Of a stretch of 64,000 bases of DNA, positions 17,202 to 25,597 are shown piece by piece; the first letter of the stretch is position 1, and each line of letters starts with the position of its first letter. The position numbers were made by a program, and so were the translations under genes. The notes beneath the pieces are model-generated. The model had not been told where the DNA came from and did no database searches. It worked only from the letters and a program-made list of their open reading frames with translations. This stretch comes from Marinimicrobium koreense (GTDB lineage Bacteria > Pseudomonadota > Gammaproteobacteria > Pseudomonadales > Cellvibrionaceae): the NCBI RefSeq assembly GCF_003762925.1, contig NZ_RJUK01000001.1, positions 1,674,001-1,738,000 of the forward strand. Direction: 5' to 3'.

Positions 17202-20015
17202 ATGACACTGCTATTGATTGTATTCCTGCCGCTCCTGGGCGCGCTGGTCCCCCTCGCCACGGAGCGCTTCGGGCGCAACCTGTGCGCCTGGTCGGCGGCG
17301 CTGGCGCCTTTGATCTCCCTGGGGCTGTTGCTTTACCTGACGCCAGCGGTGCTGGCCGGCGAGACCTTTCGTTTCCATCAGGCGTGGCTACCCGGGCTGG
17401 GATTGGACCTGAGCCTTCGCCTGGACGGCCTGGGGCTGATGTTCGCCTTGCTGATCACCGGGATCGGCCTGCTAGTCATGCTGTACGCCCGTTACTACCT
17501 GTCTTCACGGGACTCTCTGGGCAAGCTCTACGCCCTGCTGCAGATATTCATGCTGGCGATGCTCGGCATTGTGCTGTCGGACAACATCCTTCTGATGTTG
17601 GTGTTCTGGGAGCTCACCAGCCTGAGCTCGTTCCTTCTGATCGGCTATTGGTCCCACCAGTCCGAGGCCCGTAAAGGGGCGCGGATGGCGCTGGCGATTA
17701 CCGGGGCGGGCGGCCTCTGCCTGCTCGCGGGTGCACTGCTGCTGGGACACATTGTCGGCAGCTTTAATCTGACCGAGATTCTCGCCGCCGGGGATCAGAT
17801 CCGCGCCCACGCGCTCTACCCGATCACCCTGATTCTGGTTCTGCTGGGCGCCTTTACCAAGTCCGCCCAGTTCCCGTTCCATTTCTGGCTGCCGCACGCC
17901 ATGTCCGCCCCCACCCCCGTGTCGGCTTATCTGCACTCGGCCACCATGGTCAAGGCCGGGGTGTTTCTGCTTGCCCGGATGTACCCGGCACTGGCGGGCA
18001 CCGAGCTGTGGTTCTTTATTGTCAGCTTCGTGGGCCTTGCCACGCTGGTGTACGCCGCCTATACGGCCCTGTTCAAACACGACCTGAAAGGCCTGCTGGC
18101 CTACTCCACCATCAGCCACCTGGGCTTGATTACCCTGCTGTTCGGCTTCAGTACCGAGCTGGCGGCGGCGGCAGCGGTGTTTCACATCATCAACCACGCC
18201 ACCTTCAAGGCGTCGCTGTTCATGGCAGCCGGGATCATCGATCACGAAACCGGCACCCGGGATATGCGCAAGATCAATGGCCTGTGGAAGTACATGCCGC
18301 ATACCGCGCTACTGGCCATGGTCGCGTCCGCCGCCATGGCCGGCGTACCGCTCCTGAACGGCTTCCTGAGCAAGGAGATGTTCTTTGCCGAGAGCCTGCA
18401 CCTGGAGTATCTCGGTCAGTTCTGGTGGATCATGCCGATGCTGGCCACTCTCGGGGCCCTGTTTTCAGTGGCGTATTCCTGGCGCTTTATCCACGATGTC
18501 TTTTTCAATGGCGAGCCTCAGGATCTACCCAAGTATCCGCCCCACGAGCCGCCCCGCTACATGAAAGTACCGGTGGAGATTCTGGTGGTGCTCTGTCTGG
18601 TGCTGGGCATTTTGCCCCACTACACCATTGAGCCCTTTATCCACGCGGCTGCCACGGCGGTTCTCGGGCACGAGATGCCGGAGTACCACATTGCGCTCTG
18701 GCACGGGTTCAACCTGCCGTTGTTGATGAGCGCCATCGCCCTGGCCGGCGGCATTCTCCTCTACACCCAACGCAAAGGGCTGTTTGCGTTTTACGAGCGC
18801 AAGTTCCGCAAGGACGAGAAGCTGGTGTTCGAGCATCGGGTACAACGCAGCGTCCTTGCCGCCCAATGGGTTACCGACCGGCTTGAGAACGGCTCGCTCC
18901 AGCGCTATCTGGCGCTGTTCTTCGGTTCAGCCCTGGTCGTGGGCGCCGCGGGGCTCTGGCCTCTGGCCGAGTGGACCGGTTCCGCTTCGCTGACCCCGAT
19001 GGACCCTGTAAGCCTGGTCGCCACCGCCTTGCTGGTGATCGCGGCGTTCGGCACGGTACTGATTCATCACAACCGATTTGCGGCCCTGCTGATGCTGAGC
19101 GTGGTGGGCCTGATCGTATCGCTGACCTTCATCCGGTTTTCCGCCCCGGACCTGGCGCTGACCCAGCTGTCGGTTGAAGTGGTCACCATCGTTCTGCTGA
19201 TGCTCGCGCTCTACTTCCTGCCCCAGATGACACCCAACGAGTCACCACCCAAACGCGTGGTTCGGGATATTGCCATTGCCGGCAGCGCCGGGGTGGGCAT
19301 TGGCGCCCTGTGCTGGGCGGTGCTGACCCGGCCGTTCACCCCCATTTCCAACTACTTCCTGGAAAACAGCGTCAGTGGTGGCGGTGGCACCAACGTAGTC
19401 AACGTGATTCTGGTCGACTTCCGCGGTTTCGATACCCTCGGAGAGATCACCGTGCTGGCTCTGGCGGCCGTTGGTATCTATGCGATGCTGCACGGCCTGA
19501 AGCTGCCACTGCCTCAGGCTGACGGCGATGGTCGTCGCTGGGCCCGTGAGCCGCATCCGCCGATTCTGTCGGTGATGACCCGCATCCTGCTCCCGCTTGC
19601 CATCATGGTGTCCCTGTACATCTTCCTGCGCGGTCACAATATGCCCGGCGGCGGGTTCATTGCCGGGTTGGTCACCAGTGTGGCGCTGATCCTTCAATAT
19701 ATTTCCACCGGTACCGAGTGGATGCAGCAGCGCCTGCGCTGGAATTACCGGAAAGTGGCCGCCACCGGCGTGTTGATCGCCACGCTCACCGGGCTGGCAA
19801 GCTGGTTGTTCGGTTATCCGTTCCTGACCTCGACCTTCACGCATGTGCATTGGCCCTTTGTGGGCGACTTTGAGCTCGCCTCCGCCATGGCCTTCGATGT
19901 CGGCGTCTATGTCACGGTCGTGGGTGCCACCATGCTGATTCTGGCGCACTTGGGCAAGCTGGCGCAGACCACCCACGAAGCCCCGGCCACCAATGAACAA
20001 GGGGAGAAGATTTAA
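17202..20015 (+). CDS. mrpA: Mrp Na+/H+ antiporter subunit A, fused to subunit B domain
   Basis: Membrane protein of 937 aa. The N-terminal two thirds is related to NuoL, with proton-channel segments such as AFTKSAQFPFHFWLPHAMSA and HSATMVKAG. An MrpA-specific linker follows, then a C-terminal MrpB-like domain (SLYIFLRGHNMPGGGFIAGL). No separate mrpB gene exists, so this is the PhaAB-like six-gene form. ATG 17202 has AAGGTG 11 bases upstream; the in-frame GTG at 17190 overlaps that site. The complex exports Na+ in exchange for H+ for pH and salt tolerance. Confidence 0.94.
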   Translation: MTLLLIVFLPLLGALVPLATERFGRNLCAWSAALAPLISLGLLLYLTPAVLAGETFRFHQAWLPGLGLDLSLRLDGLGLMFALLITGIGLLVMLYARYYLSSRDSLGKLYALLQIFMLAMLGIVLSDNILLMLVFWELTSLSSFLLIGYWSHQSEARKGARMALAITGAGGLCLLAGALLLGHIVGSFNLTEILAAGDQIRAHALYPITLILVLLGAFTKSAQFPFHFWLPHAMSAPTPVSAYLHSATMVKAGVFLLARMYPALAGTELWFFIVSFVGLATLVYAAYTALFKHDLKGLLAYSTISHLGLITLLFGFSTELAAAAAVFHIINHATFKASLFMAAGIIDHETGTRDMRKINGLWKYMPHTALLAMVASAAMAGVPLLNGFLSKEMFFAESLHLEYLGQFWWIMPMLATLGALFSVAYSWRFIHDVFFNGEPQDLPKYPPHEPPRYMKVPVEILVVLCLVLGILPHYTIEPFIHAAATAVLGHEMPEYHIALWHGFNLPLLMSAIALAGGILLYTQRKGLFAFYERKFRKDEKLVFEHRVQRSVLAAQWVTDRLENGSLQRYLALFFGSALVVGAAGLWPLAEWTGSASLTPMDPVSLVATALLVIAAFGTVLIHHNRFAALLMLSVVGLIVSLTFIRFSAPDLALTQLSVEVVTIVLLMLALYFLPQMTPNESPPKRVVRDIAIAGSAGVGIGALCWAVLTRPFTPISNYFLENSVSGGGGTNVVNVILVDFRGFDTLGEITVLALAAVGIYAMLHGLKLPLPQADGDGRRWAREPHPPILSVMTRILLPLAIMVSLYIFLRGHNMPGGGFIAGLVTSVALILQYISTGTEWMQQRLRWNYRKVAATGVLIATLTGLASWLFGYPFLTSTFTHVHWPFVGDFELASAMAFDVGVYVTVVGATMLILAHLGKLAQTTHEAPATNEQGEKI

Positions 20016-20362
20016 TGGAGCTGTTGATTTCAATCATGATCGCGGTGATGACCGCCTGCGGCGTGTACCTGATGCTGCGCGGCCGGACCTTTCCGGTCAT
20101 TGTCGGGCTGACCCTGTTTACCTATGCGGTCAACTTGTTCATTTTTGTGATGGGACGTTTGACCTCCGGCGCACCGCCGGTGATCGGCACCAGCGATCAC
20201 TACGCCGACCCACTGCCTCAGGCTCTGGTGCTGACCGCCATTGTGATCAGTTTTGCCATGACCGCCTTTGTCCTGGTGCTCGCCCTGCGGGCACGGGCAG
20301 AACTTGGCAATGATCATGTCGACGGTACGCTGAGCGACGCGTCGCAGGAGGACCGGGCATGA
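20015..20362 (+). CDS. mrpC: Mrp antiporter subunit C
   Basis: NuoK-related protein of 115 aa with three membrane helices. RGRTFPVIVGLTLFTYAVNL and GAPPVIGTSDHYADPLPQAL are the usual MrpC blocks. It starts in TAATG overlapping the end of the fused A-B gene by one base, indicating translational coupling. Confidence 0.93.
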   Translation: MELLISIMIAVMTACGVYLMLRGRTFPVIVGLTLFTYAVNLFIFVMGRLTSGAPPVIGTSDHYADPLPQALVLTAIVISFAMTAFVLVLALRARAELGNDHVDGTLSDASQEDRA

Positions 20363-21876
20363 GTCACCTGATTGCACTGCCGGTGCTTTTGCCACTGATC
20401 ACCGGGGTCCTCCTGCTGCTACTGGCCGGCAAAGGCTTTGTGCTGACCCGCACAGTCAGCCTGATCAGCGCAGGCCTGCTGGTCGTCGTTTCCCTGTTGC
20501 TGTTCTATACCGCCAGCAGTGGCGTCATTCAAGTCTATGCCATGGGGGACTGGGCGCCGCCGTTTGGCATCGTTCTGGTTCTGGATCGGCTCAGTGCCTT
20601 CATGGTGTTGGTGACCAGTGTGCTGGCGTTTTTTGCCATCTGGTACGCGGCGAGCACCATGGACCACCCGGCCTACAACCTGAACGGCCTGCTGCACCTG
20701 CTGCTGCTTGGCGTCAATGGCGCCTTTCTCACAGGCGACCTGTTCAACCTGTTTGTCTGTTTTGAGGTGTTGCTGCTCGCCTCCTACGCACTGCTGGTGC
20801 AGGGCGGAGGCCAGGAGCGGGCGCGAGCCGGTCTGCACTATGTGGTTTTGAACCTGGCAGGGTCCAGCCTGTTCCTGATTGCCGTGGCCACCCTGTACGG
20901 GATTACCGGCACCCTGAACATGGCGGATATGGCCGCCAAGGTGGCCAACCTGCCCGCCCAGGACGCGCCGATTGTGGCTGCTGCGGGCCTGCTGTTTATG
21001 GTGGTATTTGGGCTCAAGGCCGCTATGGTGCCTTTGTACTTCTGGTTGCCCCGGGCCTATAGTGCGGCCAGTGCTCCGGTTGCGGCCATGTTCGCCATCA
21101 TGACCAAAATCGGGGTCTACTCCATCGCCCGGGTCTACACATTGATCTTTGGCGATCACGCCGGCGAACTGGCCAACCTGATCCAACCCTGGCTGTGGCC
21201 ACTAGCCCTGGTCACCCTCGCGCTGGGGGTTATTGGTGTACTGGCCGCCCGCAACCTGCGTATGCAGGTGTCCTACCTGGTGATCATCTCGGTGGGTACC
21301 CTGCTCGCCGGTCTGGCCCTGAACACCGCAGAGGCGCTGAGTGCGACCTTTTACTATCTGGCCCACTCCACCTGGGTGTGCGGGGCACTGTATCTGATTG
21401 TCGACCTGATCCGCCGCCAGCGTCAGGACGGTAGCGACGCCATCCATACCGGCCCCGCCCTGCCCCAGAGCACAACCTTGGGGCTGATGTTTTTTGTGGC
21501 TGCCCTGAGTGTGGCCGGCATGCCGCCTTTGAGTGGCTTTGTCGGCAAGGTACTGCTGTTGCAATCGGCCGGTACCGGCTATGCCGCCATCTGGCTGTGG
21601 GGGCTGGTGCTGCTTGGCGGACTTGCCTCCATTACCGCCCTGAGTCGCAGTGGCAGTACTTTTTTCTGGCGTACCACGGAAGTAGTGGCCAATACCCAGA
21701 AAGCCTCTCTGCTGCCGCTGGCCGCTGCGCTGGGCCTGCTGGCAACGACACCGGCGCTGGCGCTGTGGGGCGAGCCGATCATCGCCTACACCGACGCCTT
21801 GGCCGAGCAGTTATTGAACCCGGGTCAGTACATCGACAGCGTACTGCGCCACACCACTGTAGGGGGTAACCCATGA
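20359..21876 (+). CDS. mrpD: Mrp antiporter subunit D
   Basis: NuoM/NuoN-related proton-translocating subunit of 505 aa with about fourteen membrane segments. The conserved FGLKAAMVPLYFWLPRAYSA channel helix and LTGDLFNLFVCFEVLLLASY block are present. It overlaps mrpC by four bases and mrpE by four bases. Confidence 0.94.
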   Translation: MSHLIALPVLLPLITGVLLLLLAGKGFVLTRTVSLISAGLLVVVSLLLFYTASSGVIQVYAMGDWAPPFGIVLVLDRLSAFMVLVTSVLAFFAIWYAASTMDHPAYNLNGLLHLLLLGVNGAFLTGDLFNLFVCFEVLLLASYALLVQGGGQERARAGLHYVVLNLAGSSLFLIAVATLYGITGTLNMADMAAKVANLPAQDAPIVAAAGLLFMVVFGLKAAMVPLYFWLPRAYSAASAPVAAMFAIMTKIGVYSIARVYTLIFGDHAGELANLIQPWLWPLALVTLALGVIGVLAARNLRMQVSYLVIISVGTLLAGLALNTAEALSATFYYLAHSTWVCGALYLIVDLIRRQRQDGSDAIHTGPALPQSTTLGLMFFVAALSVAGMPPLSGFVGKVLLLQSAGTGYAAIWLWGLVLLGGLASITALSRSGSTFFWRTTEVVANTQKASLLPLAAALGLLATTPALALWGEPIIAYTDALAEQLLNPGQYIDSVLRHTTVGGNP

Positions 21877-22400
21877 ACACCCTGACCAATACCCGACGCC
21901 GGCGCCGGCGGCTTTTACCGCACCCGGTACTCAGTCTGTTCATGCTGTTTCTGTGGTTTCTTCTGGCCAATGACGTCAGCGGTGGCCACTTGGTTCTGGG
22001 CGGCCTGCTCGCCTGGTTCATCCCCTTTGTCACCCAGTCCTTCTGGCCCCAGGAAATGACCCTGAGCCGCCCGGGTGTGGCATTCAAGTTTGTGGCAGTG
22101 GTGCTCTGGGATATCGTGGTTGCCAACTGGACCGTAGCACGCCTGATCCTGGGCTCCCCCAAGTCCCTCAAACCGGCCTTCATGACCCTGGAGCTGGACC
22201 TGGAACAGGACTTTGCGATCACCATTCTGGCGAGCACCATCTCCCTGACTCCGGGGACCGTGTCCGCCGATTTAAGCGCCGATGGCAAGCGGTTGATCAT
22301 CCACACGCTTCACGTGAATGATCCGGCCGAAGCTGTGGCTACCATCAAACAGCGTTATGAAGCGCCGCTTAAGGAGATTTTCGAATGCTCGACATCGTAA
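21873..22400 (+). CDS. mrpE: Mrp antiporter subunit E
   Basis: MrpE/MnhE protein of 175 aa with two to three N-terminal membrane helices and a cytoplasmic domain containing ANSITLTPGT-like sequence (here ASTISLTPGTVSADLS). It is required for complex assembly in studied systems. It overlaps its neighbours at both ends. Confidence 0.92.
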   Translation: MNTLTNTRRRRRRLLPHPVLSLFMLFLWFLLANDVSGGHLVLGGLLAWFIPFVTQSFWPQEMTLSRPGVAFKFVAVVLWDIVVANWTVARLILGSPKSLKPAFMTLELDLEQDFAITILASTISLTPGTVSADLSADGKRLIIHTLHVNDPAEAVATIKQRYEAPLKEIFECSTS

Positions 22401-22654
22401 TCCAGATCAGCCTGGTGATGATGAGCCTGGCACTGGTGCTGAACCTGTGGCGCCTGGCGGTAGGTCCGTCGCTGCCGGATCGGATCCTCGCGCTGGACAC
22501 CATGTATATCAATTCCATCGCTCTGCTGGTGCTGTATGGGCTCTCGAAGGAGTCCATGCTGTACTTCGAGGCGGCGCTGCTGATTGCCGTCATGGGCTTT
22601 GTCGGCACCGTAGCCCTGTCCAAGTACCTGTTGCGCGGCGACATCATCGAATAG
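22385..22654 (+). CDS. mrpF: Mrp antiporter subunit F
   Basis: Small membrane protein of 89 aa with three helices. The RLAVGPSLPDRILALDTM block between helices 1 and 2 is diagnostic for MrpF. It overlaps mrpE by 16 bases. Confidence 0.93.
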   Translation: MLDIVIQISLVMMSLALVLNLWRLAVGPSLPDRILALDTMYINSIALLVLYGLSKESMLYFEAALLIAVMGFVGTVALSKYLLRGDIIE

Positions 22655-22664
22655 GAGCAAGACC

Positions 22665-23003
22665 ATGAGCGAGACAAGCTGGATCGAATGGCTGGTGTCC
22701 ATTCTGTTGTTGATTGGCGCCTCCTTTGCGCTGATCGGCTCCTTTGGGCTGGCGCGTCTGCCGGACTTTTTTATGCGCCTGCACGGCCCCACCAAGGCCA
22801 CGACTCTGGGCGTGGGGAGCATGATCGTCGCCTCCATGGTGTTTTTCAGCACCCGCGGCGACGGCCTGAGCCTGCACGAGCTGCTGATTGCGCTGTTTTT
22901 GTTTATCACCGCGCCGGTGAGCGCTCATATTGTGGCCAAGGCCGCCCTGCATGTGCGCCTGCCCTACCGCAAGGATACGCGTCATTGGCATCGGGACAGT
23001 TGA
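22665..23003 (+). CDS. mrpG: Mrp antiporter subunit G
   Basis: MrpG/MnhG protein of 112 aa with three helices; the GLARLPDFFMRLHGPTKATT block is conserved. It is the last gene of the operon. The rpsT promoter begins inside its stop codon region. Confidence 0.93.
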   Translation: MSETSWIEWLVSILLLIGASFALIGSFGLARLPDFFMRLHGPTKATTLGVGSMIVASMVFFSTRGDGLSLHELLIALFLFITAPVSAHIVAKAALHVRLPYRKDTRHWHRDS

Positions 23004-23027
23004 CATACGGCTCCAAATGGGCATAAT
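23000..23027 (+). promoter_or_regulatory. rpsT promoter
   Basis: TTGACA at 23000-23005, a 16-base spacer, then CATAAT at 23022-23027, about 80 bases before rpsT. A near-consensus sigma-70 promoter, as expected for a ribosomal protein gene. Confidence 0.8.
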
Positions 23028-23107
23028 GTCGCGTCCTTGATTCCGGCTTGTGCGAATGGCTGCCGGACGACCGAATTTCAGTCTGATTACGTAACAGGAG
23101 CTCCACG

Positions 23108-23374
23108 GTGGCAAATACACCTCAATCCAAGAAGCGCGCTCGCCAGAACGAAAAGGCTCGCAAGCACAACGCCAGCCTGCGCTCCATGACGCGCACCTAC
23201 CTCAAGAACGTGGTCAAGGCCATCGAATCCGGCGACCAGGAAGCGGCCAAAACCGCTTACACCGCCGCTGTTCCGGTCATCGACCGCATGGCCGACAAGG
23301 GCCTGATGCACAAGAACAAGGCCGCTCGTCATAAGAGCCGCCTGAACGGCCACATCAAGGCGATGGCTTCCTGA
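23108..23374 (+). CDS. rpsT: 30S ribosomal protein S20
   Basis: Basic protein of 88 aa ([20 protein letters not shown] start) that binds 16S rRNA early in 30S assembly. The start codon is GTG, with CAGGAG about seven bases upstream. Single-gene transcript between its own promoter and terminator. S20 genes often use weak start codons for autoregulation. Confidence 0.97.
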   Translation: MANTPQSKKRARQNEKARKHNASLRSMTRTYLKNVVKAIESGDQEAAKTAYTAAVPVIDRMADKGLMHKNKAARHKSRLNGHIKAMAS

Positions 23375-23420
23375 GCCTGACCTGACTGTGACCCGCGCCA
23401 CGGCCTGACCGCGGCGCCAG

Positions 23421-23447
23421 AAAAAACCGGCCTCGTGCCGGTTTTTT
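23421..23447 (+). terminator. intrinsic terminator of rpsT
   Basis: Stem AAAACCGGC with loop CTCGT and its complement, followed by a run of seven T. Confidence 0.9.
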
Positions 23448-23576
23448 TGTGCCTGGGAGTCCGGCCTCAGGTGGCTGCTGAAAAATTCACTCCGCGCTGA
23501 CATATTTCTGCCAGAAACATCGTATAACGTGATCGAGGTGTCAATTCCACCCACGTTACGGTAAAGGAGAGCAACC

Positions 23577-23870
23577 ATGTTGCCGCGCGAGCACTACCTC
23601 AAGCAGCCCTTTCAGGACCGGGAGCACTTTCCCGCCGGTTTTGACCACTCCAGCCAGTTATCCGGCATCCAGGCCCGCCTGATCCGCAAACACGGCGCGC
23701 TGATCCACGCCCTGTGCCGAGGCGAGGTGACCGACCCCACTGATGAGGACCGCCACCTGCTCAAGGTCATCGCCAAACAGGCCGCCCCGAAGAATCCCGT
23801 GGAACAGGCCTGGCTGAAATACCTGAGCATCGTCCAGAACTCGTCAACCGGTCTGCGCAAAAGCGCCTGA
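23577..23870 (+). CDS. maoP: MaoP-like DUF413 protein
   Basis: Protein of 97 aa. The REHFPAGFDHSSQLSGIQA, LIRKHGALIHAL and EQAWLKYLSIV blocks follow E. coli YifE/MaoP, which helps organise the Ori macrodomain with the maoS site. A strong ribosome site (AAAGGAGA) is nine bases before the ATG. It converges on gntR with only seven bases between the stops. Confidence 0.8.
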   Translation: MLPREHYLKQPFQDREHFPAGFDHSSQLSGIQARLIRKHGALIHALCRGEVTDPTDEDRHLLKVIAKQAAPKNPVEQAWLKYLSIVQNSSTGLRKSA

Positions 23871-23877
23871 TGCGCTC

Positions 23878-24912
23878 TTAGAGATGATCGGTAGACTGTC
23901 GGAGCGCGACTTCAAAACCGAGGTCGCGCCTCTTCTGCCCGACCTCACCGCCGTTCAAGGCGGTAATGATCATCTCCGCCGCCGTCACCCCCATCTGGTA
24001 TCGGGGCACGGCCACGCTGCTCAATGACGGGTTGGTAAATGCCGACACTTCGAAGTCGTTGAAGCCGCACAGGCCAATATCACCCGGCACATCCAGGCCC
24101 ATACGCTGACTTTCGAATAACGCCCCCAGGGCCAGGTCGTCGTTGCAGCAGAACACCGCGTCCACTACGCCGCCGGCTTGCCCCATGAGCGCCCGAAACA
24201 GCTCGCCCCCCAACTCGATGGATGAGGGCCGATCGGTCACCTGGACGAAGTTCCGCCAGAACCGCCCCCGGCTTTCCAGCACCGACTTGAAGCCCGCCAG
24301 ACGCTCCCGAACCCGCTTGTCCATACGGGCACCGATAAAGCCCAACTGACCGTACCCCGCCGACAGCAGTTGCTCCGCCACGGCGGCACCGGCCTCAAAG
24401 TGCGATACCCCGACGTTCATATCCATTGGCTCATCCAGCAGGTCCATGATCTGGACCACCGGGATCTTGGCCTTCAGCAGCAGGCGCTCACAGGCCTGGG
24501 TCTGCTCACCACCGGTGAGAATCATGGCCTCGGGCGACTGACTGAGCAGGGTGCGTACCATGCGCTCCTCCTCCAGCGCCGAGTAGTGGGTGTCCACCAT
24601 CAGCACTTTATAGCCCGAGGTGCCCGCGACATCGTAGATGCCGCGCAATACATCGGTGAATACAATATTCGACAGCGACGGAATCGCCACGCCGATCACG
24701 CGTGAGCGCGCTGATGCCAGAGAACTGGCGGATTGATTGGGAATGTAACCCAGCATATCGATTGCCTCCTGCACGGCCTGCCGCGTTGCCTGCGACACTT
24801 TATTAGGATGGTTAATGACCCTCGATACAGTGATACCGCTGACGCCGGCGTATTGCGCCACATCCGCCAGGGTGACGGCCTGGGAGTGCTTTTTTCTCGC
24901 CCGGGTGCTCAC
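23878..24912 (-). CDS. gntR: LacI-family repressor of gluconate use
   Basis: Protein of 344 aa with an N-terminal LacI helix-turn-helix (VTLADVAQYAGVSGITVSRVIN) and a periplasmic-binding-like effector domain. Divergent from gntK-gntT, so gluconate or a derivative is the likely inducer. The GTG at 24912 is the start: GAGGGAG lies about seven bases upstream, and the open frame before it is not family-like. A palindromic operator lies in the divergent gap. Confidence 0.92.
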   Translation of the reverse strand: MSTRARKKHSQAVTLADVAQYAGVSGITVSRVINHPNKVSQATRQAVQEAIDMLGYIPNQSASSLASARSRVIGVAIPSLSNIVFTDVLRGIYDVAGTSGYKVLMVDTHYSALEEERMVRTLLSQSPEAMILTGGEQTQACERLLLKAKIPVVQIMDLLDEPMDMNVGVSHFEAGAAVAEQLLSAGYGQLGFIGARMDKRVRERLAGFKSVLESRGRFWRNFVQVTDRPSSIELGGELFRALMGQAGGVVDAVFCCNDDLALGALFESQRMGLDVPGDIGLCGFNDFEVSAFTNPSLSSVAVPRYQMGVTAAEMIITALNGGEVGQKRRDLGFEVALRQSTDHL

Positions 24913-24958
24913 TGTCCAACTCCCTCTTCCAAAAACCGGCAGATTATCACAGCCCAAA

Positions 24959-24972
24959 TGTTTGCGCTAACA
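24959..24972. promoter_or_regulatory. GntR operator
   Basis: TGTTTGCGCTAACA, a near-perfect 14-bp LacI-type palindrome with central CG. A second right half-site (GCGCTAAC) is centred 17 bp further on, at about 24982. The pair lies between gntR and gntK, where binding could repress both. Confidence 0.8.
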
Positions 24973-25000
24973 TAATAAGTGCGCTAACCTCCTCCCGCGT

Positions 25001-25006
25001 TATAAT
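25001..25006 (+). promoter_or_regulatory. gntK promoter -10 box
   Basis: A perfect TATAAT 31 bases before the gntK start. No good -35 is visible at 17 bases; the degenerate second operator half-site lies there, fitting repression by occlusion. Confidence 0.6.
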
Positions 25007-25037
25007 CCGTATTTTTTGGGAATGAGGGTGACACACC

Positions 25038-25562
25038 TTGGCAACTCTGCTGATCATGATGGGCGTCTCCGGGGCGGGCAAATCCACGATGGCCTCAGCG
25101 CTGTCGGAACACTTCGGCTTTACCTACCTGGATGCGGACGACTTTCACAGTGACGCGGCCAAAGCGCACATGGCGGCGGGCAAACCCCTGACCGATGAAA
25201 TGCGCGCGCCGTGGATTGCCCGGATGTGCGACTACCTGAAAGAGCATGCCGACAGCGATGCCACCTTTGTCCTTGCCTTCTCCGGCCTGAAGCGCAGCCA
25301 TCGTGAACCCTTCCGGCACTGCGGTCTCGATACCCACTTCCTGTTTCTGGACGGCGATGCGGACACTATCGCCGACCGGATCAGCGCCCGTCAGGGGCAT
25401 TTCATGCCCCCGGAGCTGCTGGACAGCCAGTTCGAGGCCCTGGAGCGCCCGGACCTGCAGAAAGAGCCCGATGTCACCCCCCTGAACATTCACCCACCGG
25501 TACCCGGCGTGCTGGACCAGGCCATTGATTACATAGAATCCCTCAAGGCCCGCTCCGACTAA
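25038..25562 (+). CDS. gntK: gluconokinase
   Basis: P-loop kinase of 174 aa making 6-phosphogluconate from gluconate. Walker A is GVSGAGKST (residues 9-17). The DADDFHSDAAKAHMAAGKPL block binds substrate, and the QFEALERP segment is family-typical. The start codon is TTG with GAGGGTG upstream. It is followed by the gluconate permease in one operon. Confidence 0.95.
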   Translation: MATLLIMMGVSGAGKSTMASALSEHFGFTYLDADDFHSDAAKAHMAAGKPLTDEMRAPWIARMCDYLKEHADSDATFVLAFSGLKRSHREPFRHCGLDTHFLFLDGDADTIADRISARQGHFMPPELLDSQFEALERPDLQKEPDVTPLNIHPPVPGVLDQAIDYIESLKARSD

Positions 25563-25597
25563 AACGGCGCCCACAAACGACAGGAGATAATAACAAC

